Of a stretch of 64,000 nucleotides of DNA, positions 17,342 to 26,134 are shown in pieces. The notes beneath the pieces are model-generated. The model worked only from the letters and a program-made list of their open reading frames with translations. It had not been told where the DNA came from and did no database searches. The DNA comes from Oscillospiraceae bacterium (GTDB taxonomy: Bacteria; Bacillota; Clostridia; Oscillospirales; Acutalibacteraceae): NCBI GenBank assembly GCA_015066015.1, contig SVPE01000007.1, positions 62,001-126,000 on the forward strand, given 5' to 3'. The position numbers and the translations under genes are program-made. The stretch's first letter is position 1. Every line of letters begins with the position of its first letter.

Positions 17342-18163
17342 TTATACTAATCTTAACTTCTTTGCTATATCGTTTCCGTTAACGCTTATGTAACTGCTGC
17401 TGGGAGCTCTGAGTCCTGCGTGTATTGTTTCACCGTTGATTATTGCTGTAAGCTCATGAGGTGTCTCGGCAAGCATCTCTATTTCATCGAAAACATATCC
17501 GTCAATAACCAGCTCATTTACTTTCTTTACTCTGCGGTAGCAGATACGGTGACCATTGTAGTCGGCTTCGGCAAGAACACGGAATTTCACATCAAAGTCT
17601 GCTATTCTGATATACAGCGAATTGCCGTTTTGGTCAACATTGTTCTCGTAGTTTGTGTAGCCGTCTTCAGCGATTCCTTCACCGAGAACTCCTTTTTTTG
17701 CTTCAAGCTCTTTCAGCTTTTTGCCTGTGTTGAAGCCTACAACGAGATAATACAGAACAACGCCGTGAATGATGATATCAATAATGCCGGACTCTATATC
17801 ACCTGAAGAAGCATAAAGATATACAGTCGCGATTGTATCGAGTGCAAAAAATACAGTTGCGACGATTAACCACTGATGCTTTTTCTTGCTCATAAACCAG
17901 CAAAGGAGGTAAAGTGCAACACAGATTACGGCAACGATTATTCCGAAAACCGTAAGCTCCGGTTCATTATTCCAATATCCCGTTCCTACGGCAAAATAGG
18001 GGATGGTTGCTGAAAACAGCATCATTGTATCACTGCCGATGAACATCAGCACAATGTTAAGGATTGTAAGAGCAATCATTATCAGCAGATCAGCTCTTGC
18101 GGCTGAATAGCGTTTCTGATAGGCTTCGAGCGTGTTTCTTGCGGGTGCGTTATTGTTTTTCAT
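17342..18163 (-). CDS. Membrane protein of unknown function with C-terminal soluble domain
   Basis: This 273-residue protein is not recognised. The N-terminal half has about five hydrophobic segments (roughly residues 24-44, 46-66, 71-90, 97-118 and 126-144). A hydrophilic domain of about 120 residues follows, rich in beta-prone sequence and ending with NGETIHAGLRAPSSSYISVNG. No signal peptide, catalytic motif or cysteine pair stands out. An AAAGGAG ribosome binding site precedes the ATG. It is transcribed alone, away from the T-box/alaS unit. Confidence 0.8.
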   Translation of the reverse strand: MKNNNAPARNTLEAYQKRYSAARADLLIMIALTILNIVLMFIGSDTMMLFSATIPYFAVGTGYWNNEPELTVFGIIVAVICVALYLLCWFMSKKKHQWLIVATVFFALDTIATVYLYASSGDIESGIIDIIIHGVVLYYLVVGFNTGKKLKELEAKKGVLGEGIAEDGYTNYENNVDQNGNSLYIRIADFDVKFRVLAEADYNGHRICYRRVKKVNELVIDGYVFDEIEMLAETPHELTAIINGETIHAGLRAPSSSYISVNGNDIAKKLRLV

Positions 18164-18292
18164 TTTGAATCTCCTTTGTCATGATTTTATGTCGCAGATA
18201 AATTATACTATATTAATTTCTAAAGTTCAACTGTTTTTATTGAACGATTAGTTAAGTTGACTGAAACGTACATTTCTTTTGCTGAAAATATC

Positions 18293-18322
18293 TTGACAAA
18301 GCACCTTCTTTTATAGTAGAAT
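18293..18322 (+). promoter_or_regulatory. Promoter of the alaS leader
   Basis: TTGACA at 18293-18298, 18-bp spacer, TAGAAT at 18317-18322. Confidence 0.75.
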
Positions 18323-18328
18323 TACATC

Positions 18329-18559
18329 GGTAAGTTAATAAATGAAAGCGTTAAGGAAAGAAGTTCATCCTTTCACCTTTTCAGAGAGTGATGCCGACGG
18401 CTGAAAGCATCATAAGGCAGGGGAATGAACCGCTACTTTCCGAGCTGTTCCCGAAAGGGTAACCGTTTACCTGCGTTAAAGGTTTTGAGTGGCACTTTGT
18501 GCAATTCGGGTGGTACCGCGAGTTAGTCTCGTCCTGATTTTTTAGGACGGGATTTTTTT
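18329..18559 (+). promoter_or_regulatory. Alanine T-box leader of alaS
   Basis: The conserved T-box GGGTGGTACCGCG lies at 18508-18520. It is followed by a terminator stem TCTCGTCCT (18527-18535) with AGGACGGGA (18544-18552) and a T-run. The probable specifier is GCT (alanine) at 18432-18434, in the usual place before ACTTTCCGAG. Uncharged tRNA-Ala would stabilise the antiterminator and allow transcription of alaS. Confidence 0.92.
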
Positions 18560-18599
18560 ATTTAAATATTATAATATCTGATAAAGGAAGGTTTTAATT

Positions 18600-21233
18600 A
18601 TGCAATGGATGGGTTTGAACGAAATCAGAGAGAAATACCTCTCATTTTTTGAAAGCAAGGATCATCTGAGACTTCCCAGCTTCTCACTTGTTCCCCAGGG
18701 TGATAAGAGTATTCTTCTTATCAATGCAGGTATGACTCCAATGAAAAAGTATTTCACAGGTGAAATAACTCCTCCGAGTAAAAGAGTCACAACCTGCCAG
18801 AAATGTATCCGTACGCCGGATATTGAAAATGTAGGTAAGACTGCACGTCACGGCACATATTTTGAAATGCTCGGCAATTTCTCCTTCGGTGACTACTTTA
18901 AAAGAGAAGCAACCGCCTGGGCTTGGGAGTTCTTTACAAAGGTGCTCGAAATCCCCGAAGAGCTTCTTTATGTCAGCGTTTATCTTGAAGACGATGAGGC
19001 TTACGATATCTGGACAAAGGAAGTCGGTGTTGACCCCTCACATATGGTCCGTTTCGGCAAGGAAGATAATTTCTGGGAGCACGGTGCAGGTCCCTGCGGC
19101 CCTTGCTCTGAGATTTATTTTGACAGAGGCCCTTCAAAGGGATGCGGCAGCCCTGACTGCAAGGTAGGCTGCGAGTGCGACCGTTTTATCGAGGTGTGGA
19201 ATCTCGTTTTCACACAGTTCGAAAATGACGGTAACAATAATTACACACGCCTTGCTCATCCTAATATTGATACAGGTATGGGTCTTGAAAGACTTGCTTG
19301 CGTTATGCAGGATGTAGACAATCTCTTTGAGGTTGACACCGTGCAGAATATTATGAAGCATATTATCAGAATTGCCGGTATCAACTACCACGATGATGCA
19401 AACAAGGATATTTCCCTTCGTGTTATAACTGACCACATCAGAAGTACAACCTTTATGGTCGGTGACGGTGTTCTTCCTTCGAACAGTGGCAGAGGCTATG
19501 TTTTAAGAAGACTTCTCCGCCGCGCCGCAAGACACGGAAGGCTTATCGGCATCGACAGACCATTCCTCGCAGAGGTTTGCGACACTGTTATTGCTGAAAA
19601 TGCAAATGCTTATCCCAACCTTGTTGAAAAGAAGGACTACATCAAAAAGGTCATCTCTATGGAAGAGGATAGCTTCTACAAGACAATCGATTCAGGTCTC
19701 GGTCTTCTTAACGAGATGATTGCTAAGAGTGAAAACGGTGTTCTCTCGGGTGAGGATGCCTTCAAGCTTCAGGATACCTACGGATTCCCCATTGATCTTA
19801 CAAAGGAAATTGCAGAGGAAAACGGGCTTACTGTTGATGAGGCAAAGTTCAGAGAGCTTGTACAGGAAGCCCGACTTCTTGCAAAGAGCGCAAAGCGTGA
19901 TGCAGCTGATTCTGACTGGAGAAATTCGGGTGTATCACTCAAGGATCTTCCTTCAACAGAGTTTACAGGTTACACCGAAAATAATACTTCAGCAACGGTA
20001 CTTGCCATTGTAGCTGACGGTGAAAGAAAAGATTTTCTTGAAAGCGGTGCAGATGCAACACTCGTTCTCGACAAAACCTCATTTTATGCTGAAAGCGGCG
20101 GACAGGTCGGCGACTGCGGTGTTATCACAATCGGTGAAAGCGTATTCGAGGTAACAAAGACCACTAAGGACGCTGACGGTGTAGTCCTTCATCACGGTAC
20201 GCTTTCAGGTGACGGCATAAAGGTCGGTGACAGTGCAGTTACATCCTACTGCGAAAAAGCCCGTCAGGCAACTGTCAGAAACCACACTTCAGCACATCTT
20301 CTGCAGGCCGCTTTAAGAGAAGTTCTCGGCTCACATGTTGAGCAGGCAGGTCAGCTTGTTGATAAGGATGTATGCCGTTTTGACTTCGTTCACTTTGCCG
20401 CTATGACAAGTGAGGAGCTTGCTGTTGTTGAGGATAAGGTCAATGATATTATCCTTTCAGCAATTGATGTAGATGTTAGAGAAATGCCTATCGAGGAAGC
20501 AAAGGCAATGGGTGCTATGGCACTCTTTGGAGAAAAATACGGTGATGTTGTAAGAGTTGTAAAGGTCGGTGATTTCTCAACAGAGCTTTGCGGCGGTACT
20601 CATGCTGAAAATACAGGTAAAATCGGTCTGTTCAAGATTGTTTCTGAATCTTCTGTTGCTGCAGGTGTAAGACGAATTGAGGCAGTAACCGGTAAGAATG
20701 TTATGAAATACATCGATTCTAAGCTTGGACTTATTTCTGATGCCGCTGCCGCAATGAAGGTCGCAAACGCCAACGATCTTGCAGTCAAAGCTGCTGCTCT
20801 TACTTCTGAGCTTAAGGCTAAGGAAAAGGAAATTGAAAAGCTTTCGGGTGTTCTTGCGAATATAAAAACAGAATCAATGCTTTCAAATGCCGTTAAAGTA
20901 GGCGACATGATGCTCGTTACTGCTTTCCTTGAGGATACAACCGTTGACGAGCTTCGTAAGATGTGCGACCTTGTAAAGAGCAAGGGTGACAATTATGTTG
21001 GCGTAATCGGCGGTGTTCAGAAAGCAAAGGGCACAGGTAATATCTGTACCTGCTGCGGTAAGGCTGCAGTTTCAGCAGGTGCACACGCCGGTAATCTTGC
21101 AAGAGAGGTTGCAAAGCTTGCAGGCGGTTCAGGCGGTGGTAAGCCCGACAGCGCAATGGCAGGAGCCAAGGATGTTGATGCACTTCCTGAGGCTGTCAGA
21201 AAGGCAGAGGAAATTCTTTCTCAGATGATTTAA
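18600..21233 (+). CDS. alaS: Alanyl-tRNA synthetase
   Basis: This 877-residue class II synthetase charges tRNA-Ala. The catalytic core (about 1-240) opens with LNEIREKYLSFFESKDH and has the zinc-binding CGSPDCKVGCECDRF region. The editing domain carries HTSAHLLQAAL and CGGTHAENTGKIG, and the C-terminal C-Ala domain ends in a glycine-rich stretch (LAGGSGGGKPDSAMAG). Length is normal. Its expression is under the T-box leader upstream. The ATG at 18600 has an AAGGAAGG site 8 bp before it. Confidence 0.97.
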   Translation: MQWMGLNEIREKYLSFFESKDHLRLPSFSLVPQGDKSILLINAGMTPMKKYFTGEITPPSKRVTTCQKCIRTPDIENVGKTARHGTYFEMLGNFSFGDYFKREATAWAWEFFTKVLEIPEELLYVSVYLEDDEAYDIWTKEVGVDPSHMVRFGKEDNFWEHGAGPCGPCSEIYFDRGPSKGCGSPDCKVGCECDRFIEVWNLVFTQFENDGNNNYTRLAHPNIDTGMGLERLACVMQDVDNLFEVDTVQNIMKHIIRIAGINYHDDANKDISLRVITDHIRSTTFMVGDGVLPSNSGRGYVLRRLLRRAARHGRLIGIDRPFLAEVCDTVIAENANAYPNLVEKKDYIKKVISMEEDSFYKTIDSGLGLLNEMIAKSENGVLSGEDAFKLQDTYGFPIDLTKEIAEENGLTVDEAKFRELVQEARLLAKSAKRDAADSDWRNSGVSLKDLPSTEFTGYTENNTSATVLAIVADGERKDFLESGADATLVLDKTSFYAESGGQVGDCGVITIGESVFEVTKTTKDADGVVLHHGTLSGDGIKVGDSAVTSYCEKARQATVRNHTSAHLLQAALREVLGSHVEQAGQLVDKDVCRFDFVHFAAMTSEELAVVEDKVNDIILSAIDVDVREMPIEEAKAMGAMALFGEKYGDVVRVVKVGDFSTELCGGTHAENTGKIGLFKIVSESSVAAGVRRIEAVTGKNVMKYIDSKLGLISDAAAAMKVANANDLAVKAAALTSELKAKEKEIEKLSGVLANIKTESMLSNAVKVGDMMLVTAFLEDTTVDELRKMCDLVKSKGDNYVGVIGGVQKAKGTGNICTCCGKAAVSAGAHAGNLAREVAKLAGGSGGGKPDSAMAGAKDVDALPEAVRKAEEILSQMI

Positions 21234-21251
21234 CGAAAGGTCTGATGATTA

Positions 21252-22091
21252 ATGAAAAAGATTATTGCGTTATCATTTACTGTGGTCCTTCTGTTTTCGA
21301 CATTTACAGCAAGCGCTTACAATTACACGGAATTCAATTTTGAAGAGATTTATTTTTCTGTACCTGAGTATTGTTCGGAGACTTCGTTTAACGGTGATTA
21401 TTATACTATAGGTAAATGGCAGACCGATGATGCTTCAGTTGAATTCACACTTAAATGGGAGTATAACTATGATGAATTATATTTTCCTGAGATAACCCGG
21501 GAGGAGATTATCTCATTTTATCATAGCTATTTTTATCCTGATGAAAATCAATTGAAAATTGACAGCGCTGAAGTGGTTGGCGACTTCGGTTTTGATACAG
21601 TATTGATAACAGGTGCAATTTCTGATGACGAAGTGAAATCTGATTACACTGCATATCTCTTTTTTACAGATGAATATGTTTATGTTCTCGAGTTCGAAGT
21701 CTACGGTGAAGATACCCATGGCTGTATAGGAGAGGTTGTTTCCTCTGTTTACATTGAGCCGTATTACGCCGATGGTGGCAAGGATTATTATGAGGAATAC
21801 GATGATGATGAGGAGATTCTTGCTGTTCTGCCTATAGTGTTCTTTTCGGGCTTTGCAGTTTTGTTTAAGGTCCTGAACAAAAAAGAAAAATCTAAAGCTA
21901 AACAAGCTCCCGTGAGTACAAATAACCCCGTACCCGTTCAGCAACCGAAGGCAAAGACAGACTATGAGCTTAACGGCAAAAATATCAATAATTTCAATGA
22001 GCGAATTGTTACCGGAAGCAGCAGAGCAACGGGATTTGCAGCAAGAGAGCTTGAAAGAGAAAGAAAAGAAAGAGAAAATATGTTTAAATAA
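21252..22091 (+). CDS. Secreted single-pass membrane protein, first of a paralogous pair
   Basis: This 279-residue protein is not recognised. It has a signal peptide (residues 1-22, ending TASA), an acidic, tyrosine-rich extracellular domain (about 23-185), a transmembrane helix (ILAVLPIVFFSGFAVLFKVL, about 191-210) and a lysine/proline/glutamine-rich tail. The tail ends GFAARELERERKERENMFK. The next gene has the same architecture and the same kind of final motif, so they look like diverged duplicates. It lies 18 bp behind alaS and may be read through from it. Confidence 0.82.
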   Translation: MKKIIALSFTVVLLFSTFTASAYNYTEFNFEEIYFSVPEYCSETSFNGDYYTIGKWQTDDASVEFTLKWEYNYDELYFPEITREEIISFYHSYFYPDENQLKIDSAEVVGDFGFDTVLITGAISDDEVKSDYTAYLFFTDEYVYVLEFEVYGEDTHGCIGEVVSSVYIEPYYADGGKDYYEEYDDDEEILAVLPIVFFSGFAVLFKVLNKKEKSKAKQAPVSTNNPVPVQQPKAKTDYELNGKNINNFNERIVTGSSRATGFAARELERERKERENMFK

Positions 22092-22105
22092 AGGAGAATA
22101 AAAAA

Positions 22106-22969
22106 ATGAAAAAAATAATATCGGTTTTAGCGGTAATTTTTATTATTATCAGCTTCACAGCTTTCTGTGCAAGTGCAGAGGTTTATACGGAAAAAAATAT
22201 GATGATTAATTTGCCGAGTAATCTGATTGCTGACAGTGAGTACGCGGCTGAAAATGAATATACCGGTTTCTGGTATTCGGAGGACGGTAATTTTAATTTT
22301 GGTACCTGGACAAGTGTTAATGATGATAATTATACTTATGTTGATTATTCTGAAAAAGACATTCAGAAGCTTTACAAGGATTACGCAGGTGATGATGAAG
22401 CATATTGCACTTTAAAAAAAGGCGAGAATATTACTGTTGGTGATTTTGAGGGTGTAAGACTTGATATTCATATTGATGACGGCCAGGGCACGGTGGTTGA
22501 TCATGTAGTATGCGCATTCTCAACTGATAGCACGATTTATGAATTTTACTTTTATATTTACGATAGCAGCTATATGTCCTATGTTGATAAAATCCTCGAT
22601 GCTACAACAATTGCAGGTGTTGCCTACAAGCCTAAGGCTGAAGTTAATACTGATGCAATAGCCTATATCATTGTGTTTGTTATTCTTGTTCCTCTTTTTA
22701 AATTCATTAAGAAGAAAAGTGATGAGAAGAAGGCAGCCCGTGCTCAGGCTCAGCAGCCCGTATATTATCAGCCTCCTGTGGATAATCAGGTAAACGGCAA
22801 CACACAGAATACAGTTTACAGTCCGCGCCAGGAATATAATCCTCAGCCCGGTTATAATCCTCAGCCGGTTGCACCTGAAAATCAGTATAACACACCTTCT
22901 GCTGATAACGGCTTTGCATCCGCAGAGGCAGAAAGAGAACGCAAAGAAAGAGAAAAAATGTTTGACTAA
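22106..22969 (+). CDS. Secreted single-pass membrane protein, second of a paralogous pair
   Basis: This 287-residue protein is not recognised. A signal peptide (about 1-24, ending CASA) leads to an acidic extracellular domain, then a transmembrane helix (AIAYIIVFVILVPLFKFI, about 191-208), a basic stop-transfer segment and a long Gln/Pro/Tyr-rich cytoplasmic tail with repeated YNPQPG-like units. It ends GFASAEAERERKEREKMFD, matching the end of the upstream paralogue although the extracellular parts are only loosely alike. An AAGGAG site precedes the ATG; the gap to the neighbour is 14 bp. Confidence 0.82.
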   Translation: MKKIISVLAVIFIIISFTAFCASAEVYTEKNMMINLPSNLIADSEYAAENEYTGFWYSEDGNFNFGTWTSVNDDNYTYVDYSEKDIQKLYKDYAGDDEAYCTLKKGENITVGDFEGVRLDIHIDDGQGTVVDHVVCAFSTDSTIYEFYFYIYDSSYMSYVDKILDATTIAGVAYKPKAEVNTDAIAYIIVFVILVPLFKFIKKKSDEKKAARAQAQQPVYYQPPVDNQVNGNTQNTVYSPRQEYNPQPGYNPQPVAPENQYNTPSADNGFASAEAERERKEREKMFD

Positions 22970-22981
22970 AGGAGTTTTAAG

Positions 22982-23320
22982 ATGGATTGCATTTTTTGTA
23001 AAATAGCAGCAGGGGAGATCCCTTCAAAAAAAGCTTATGAGGACGACAAGGTTTTAGCATTTTATGATCTTGAGCCTCAGGCGCCTGTACACATTCTCAT
23101 TATCCCTAAAGAGCACATTTCTTCCTGCGCCGAAATCACCGAGAAGAACAGTGCGGTAATTTCTCATATTTTTGAGGTTGCGGCAAAGCTCGGAAAGGAA
23201 CTCGGACTTGACAACGGCTACCGCATTGTTAATAATTGCGGTGCAGACGGCGGTCAGACTGTGCATCATCTTCATTTCCACTTTATGGGTGGCAGACAGT
23301 TCGGCTGGCCTGCAGGCTGA
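22982..23320 (+). CDS. HIT-family purine nucleoside phosphoramidase (HinT type)
   Basis: This 112-residue protein belongs to the histidine triad family, small dimers that hydrolyse nucleoside phosphoramidates and adenylates. The triad VHHLHFHFMGG lies at about 96-106 near the C-terminus, and the N-terminal DCIFCKIAAGEIPSKKAYEDD is the standard HinT opening, including the CxxC usually seen in this group. Length is typical. It is 12 bp behind the second membrane protein gene with a GGAG site. Confidence 0.93.
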   Translation: MDCIFCKIAAGEIPSKKAYEDDKVLAFYDLEPQAPVHILIIPKEHISSCAEITEKNSAVISHIFEVAAKLGKELGLDNGYRIVNNCGADGGQTVHHLHFHFMGGRQFGWPAG

Positions 23321-23371
23321 TGAAAAAAAGCATTTTCGACAAGCTGGCAGACTGCTGAGAATGTTGCAAGA

Positions 23372-23476
23372 TGCCCTTTTCTTCACTCCGAAGGCGTACA
23401 CAGGTACTCCGAGAGGGCGAAAAAAGGGCAAATATATGCGAAAATCCGGGGGAATTCGATGTTCCTCCGGATTTTG
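23372..23476 (+). other. Structured 3' region behind the HIT gene
   Basis: Two stacked structures lie in this 283-bp gene-free gap. TGCCCTTTT (23372-23380) pairs with AAAAGGGCA (23422-23430) around an inner stem GGCGTAC/GTACTCC and two near-copies of ACTCCGA-AGGCG. Then AAAATCCGGGGGAA (23441-23454) pairs with TTCCTCCGGATTTT (23462-23475), which looks like a terminator with a poor T-run. No promoter was found, so it may be a 3' untranslated region. The rest of the gap shows nothing clear. Confidence 0.5.
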
Positions 23477-23563
23477 TTGGCAATATTGTTATTGTCTTAG
23501 CTTTAATTTATATGTATATATATTATTCCGCATATATGTTCTTGTGACTTTATCGACAGTCTG

Positions 23564-23588
23564 AGGCGTGACTGTGAAAGTCACGCCT
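23564..23588. terminator. Hairpin between convergent HIT and glpQ genes
   Basis: AGGCGTGACT (23564-23573), loop GTGAA, AGTCACGCCT (23579-23588), a perfect 10-bp stem. Neither side has a good T-run, so its terminator role is tentative. Confidence 0.5.
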
Positions 23589-23603
23589 TACTTGATTATA
23601 AGC

Positions 23604-24368
23604 TTAGTCTTCGTTGTATCTTTCTCTCATACCGCCGACAACATCAGGCAGGTCTGTAATGATGCCGTCGCAACCGTATTTAAGAAGTCTGTCGATGTTG
23701 AAGGGGTCATCAACTGTCCATGGGTTAACCTTGATACCCATTTTGTGGGCATCCTCAACAAATTTTTTGTTTACGAAGCTGTAATGAGGATGAACTGCAT
23801 CGCAACCTATCGACTTTGTGAATCTGAGCTGCCTCCAGATCATCTGCAAAAGAGTGGGACTTTTGGGAGAATAGAGAAAACCGGTTTTACATCTGTTGTC
23901 AATTATTTTTGCTTCAATAAGAAGTCTGGGGTCGAAAGAAGAAATAAGAAGCTTATCGAGAAGATCGTGCTCTTTAACCGCCTTGATTGTTTCTTTTACA
24001 ATAGCTGTTTCTTTTTCTCTCGGGCTTTTGATTTCAATGTTGAGTACTGAAATATCTGTTGTTGCAACAAAGTCAAGAAACTCATCGAGGGTGGGGATTT
24101 CCGTATCCTGATATTTTTTGCTGTAATAAGAGCCGAAATCATAACTTTTAAGCTGATCGAGGGTCATATCAGCAACCTTGCCCTTACCTGTTGATGTTTC
24201 GTCAATAGTGTAGTTATGGCAGATTACGATTTTGCCGTCTTTTGTGATGTGAACATCAGTTTCAAATCCGTCACAACCGAGCTCGTAAGCCTTTTTAAAT
24301 GCAGGAAGGGTATTCTGCGGGGCATATTTATTGGCTCCGCGATGAGCAATTACCAAAGTTTTTGACAT
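23604..24368 (-). CDS. Glycerophosphodiester phosphodiesterase
   Basis: This 254-residue GDPD-family enzyme hydrolyses glycerophosphodiesters to glycerol 3-phosphate and an alcohol. The signature is AHRGANKYAPQNTLPAF (about 8-24), then FETDVHITKDGKIVICHN with the acidic metal ligands and the second catalytic histidine. The C-terminal half keeps the TIM-barrel elements VNPWTVDDP and GCDGIITDLPD. There is no signal peptide, so it is the cytoplasmic type. An AGAGGA site precedes the ATG. It is transcribed alone, convergent with the HIT gene. Confidence 0.92.
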   Translation of the reverse strand: MSKTLVIAHRGANKYAPQNTLPAFKKAYELGCDGFETDVHITKDGKIVICHNYTIDETSTGKGKVADMTLDQLKSYDFGSYYSKKYQDTEIPTLDEFLDFVATTDISVLNIEIKSPREKETAIVKETIKAVKEHDLLDKLLISSFDPRLLIEAKIIDNRCKTGFLYSPKSPTLLQMIWRQLRFTKSIGCDAVHPHYSFVNKKFVEDAHKMGIKVNPWTVDDPFNIDRLLKYGCDGIITDLPDVVGGMRERYNED

Positions 24369-24469
24369 AGCTGATTCCTCTTATTTCTTTGTTTTTTTAT
24401 ATTATATCACCCTATATTATAAAAATCAATAATGTTTCTTAAGTATAAAATTTTTTTAATCATTTATTA

Positions 24470-24499
24470 TTGACCTTCAATGGCACAGTGTGGTAAAAT
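24470..24499 (+). promoter_or_regulatory. Promoter of the GH30 gene
   Basis: TTGACC at 24470-24475, 18-bp spacer, TAAAAT at 24494-24499. Confidence 0.55.
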
Positions 24500-24529
24500 A
24501 ATTAAAAATATATTCTCAAGGAGATTATT

Positions 24530-26059
24530 ATGGAAAGAAATACATTGATTAAGAAGATTATTTTCCGTCTTTCGGCACTCCTTTTTGTTATGAGCACAAT
24601 TGTCGGCTGGTTTAATATCGGTCCCGAACGTGTTCTTCTTAAGGTTGACACAATCTGTCAGCAGCAGGAAATCACCGGTTGGGGCACTTCAGCTTGCTGG
24701 TGGGCACAGGTTGCCGGTAAAAGTGAAAAAGCTGAAGATTACGCCAGACTCCTTTATTCAGAAGAAGGACTCGGTCTTAACGTTTACCGTTACAATGTCG
24801 GCGCCGGTGAAAAGGATAACCCTGATTCACGCATCTGGGATAATGAGAATTCCTGGAGAGCTGCCGAAAGCTTTCTCGTTTACAATGAAGAATCAGGCGA
24901 ATATGAGTATGACTGGAATAAAGATAAGGCGGCTCAGGATATGCTCGACCTGTGTCTTTCTTACGGTTGTATAGATACAGTTGTTCTTTTTGCAAACTCA
25001 CCTCATTATTCGATGTGTGTTTCGGGTCAGGCATCAGGTGGTCTTGAGCCTGCACAGAGCAACCTTAAAAAGGATTGCTACGACGACTTTGCTGAATATA
25101 TGCTTGATATTGCAGAATACTTTATAAGCAAAGGTGTACCTGTAAAATATATCAGTCCCGTCAATGAGCCTCAGTGGGATTGGGGCGGTGAATGGGTTGG
25201 CCAGGAGGCTTGCCATTATGAAATTGACGAAGTGATTGAATTAGGCAAGGTTTTCGCCGCTGAAATCAAAGAAAGAAATCTTGACGTCAAGCTTTCTCTT
25301 GCAGAAAGTGGTCAGGTTGGCGACCATGCAATGGATTGCATTGATAAAATCTATGAGAATGATGACATAGTTGATGTTCTTGGCACATATGCATATCATA
25401 GCTACTGGACAAACGATTTCCTTTTAAAGAAGGCATACGGCGAATATATTCACAAGAATTACGGCGATGTTGAGCTTGAAATGAGCGAGTGGTGTGAGCT
25501 TCCTTGTGAGCACACAATTGACGATATTGAAGGCGCACTTATTATGGCCAGAACCATCAGTGAAGATGTTACACTTACGGGTGTAAACAGCTGGAGTGCA
25601 TGGGTTGCTGTTAATCAGGGAGGCACTTTTGCAGACAGTATGATTGCCGCTTCCGATGACTGCAACAGCTATGAAATTGCAAAGCGTTATTATGCAATGG
25701 CTCATTTTTCAAAGTTCGTTCCTGTAGGAAGCCACGCTGTAAACTTTGATGTGAGCATTGCTGACATTACTGCTGAAGAAGCATGGTGGAAGCAGGAAAT
25801 TGACGGTAAGGAATATCCTGTATATCTTATTGAAAACAATATGAATGTTTCGTCATTCAAGACACCGGATGGTGATTATGTGGTTGTTATTGTTAATCAG
25901 GGTAATGATAAGTCGGTCAGCTTATGTATGCCTCTGTTTGATGTGAAGGCATATACAACAGATGCTGACAGAAATCTTGAGCTTACACACGAAAGCTGCG
26001 GTGTTACAACAGTTGATATTCCTGCAAGCAGCATTACAACGATTGTTTTTGAAAAATAA
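24530..26059 (+). CDS. Glycoside hydrolase family 30 enzyme
   Basis: This 509-residue protein has the GH30 layout: an (alpha/beta)8 barrel (about 45-400) followed by a beta-sandwich. The acid/base is Glu 213 in PVNEPQWDW and the nucleophile Glu 320 in EMSEW, typical for retaining GH30 enzymes. The N-terminal ITGWGTSACWWA and VYRYNVGAG segments resemble beta-1,6-galactanase-like members, but glucosylceramidase, xylanase or beta-1,6-glucanase activity cannot be excluded. Residues 12-33 are hydrophobic, suggesting an uncleaved signal anchor or export signal. An AAGGAG site precedes the ATG. Confidence 0.87.
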   Translation: MERNTLIKKIIFRLSALLFVMSTIVGWFNIGPERVLLKVDTICQQQEITGWGTSACWWAQVAGKSEKAEDYARLLYSEEGLGLNVYRYNVGAGEKDNPDSRIWDNENSWRAAESFLVYNEESGEYEYDWNKDKAAQDMLDLCLSYGCIDTVVLFANSPHYSMCVSGQASGGLEPAQSNLKKDCYDDFAEYMLDIAEYFISKGVPVKYISPVNEPQWDWGGEWVGQEACHYEIDEVIELGKVFAAEIKERNLDVKLSLAESGQVGDHAMDCIDKIYENDDIVDVLGTYAYHSYWTNDFLLKKAYGEYIHKNYGDVELEMSEWCELPCEHTIDDIEGALIMARTISEDVTLTGVNSWSAWVAVNQGGTFADSMIAASDDCNSYEIAKRYYAMAHFSKFVPVGSHAVNFDVSIADITAEEAWWKQEIDGKEYPVYLIENNMNVSSFKTPDGDYVVVIVNQGNDKSVSLCMPLFDVKAYTTDADRNLELTHESCGVTTVDIPASSITTIVFEK

Positions 26060-26079
26060 AATATAAATTTTCTGAAAGG

Positions 26080-26123
26080 TGCGTCCCGGGTATTTCTGTG
26101 TTTTTGGAGATATCCGTGACGCA
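26080..26123 (+). promoter_or_regulatory. Stable hairpin overlapping the start of the NAD(P)HX repair gene
   Basis: TGCGTCCCGGGTAT (26080-26093) pairs with ATATCCGTGACGCA (26110-26123) with 13 of 14 positions paired. The loop contains GGAG (26106-26109), the only Shine-Dalgarno-like sequence nearby, and the base of the stem covers the first ATG (26123). There is no T-run, so it is not a normal terminator. Confidence 0.5.
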
Positions 26124-26134
26124 TGGTAATTATT

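Noticed and set aside
23172-23564. Plus-strand open frame of 130 codons overlapping the HIT gene
   Set aside because: It overlaps most of the HIT coding region out of frame and continues into a hairpin region, with no ribosome binding site.
23568-24050. Plus-strand open frame of 160 codons
   Set aside because: It lies antisense to the clearly real glycerophosphodiesterase gene and shows no protein family features.
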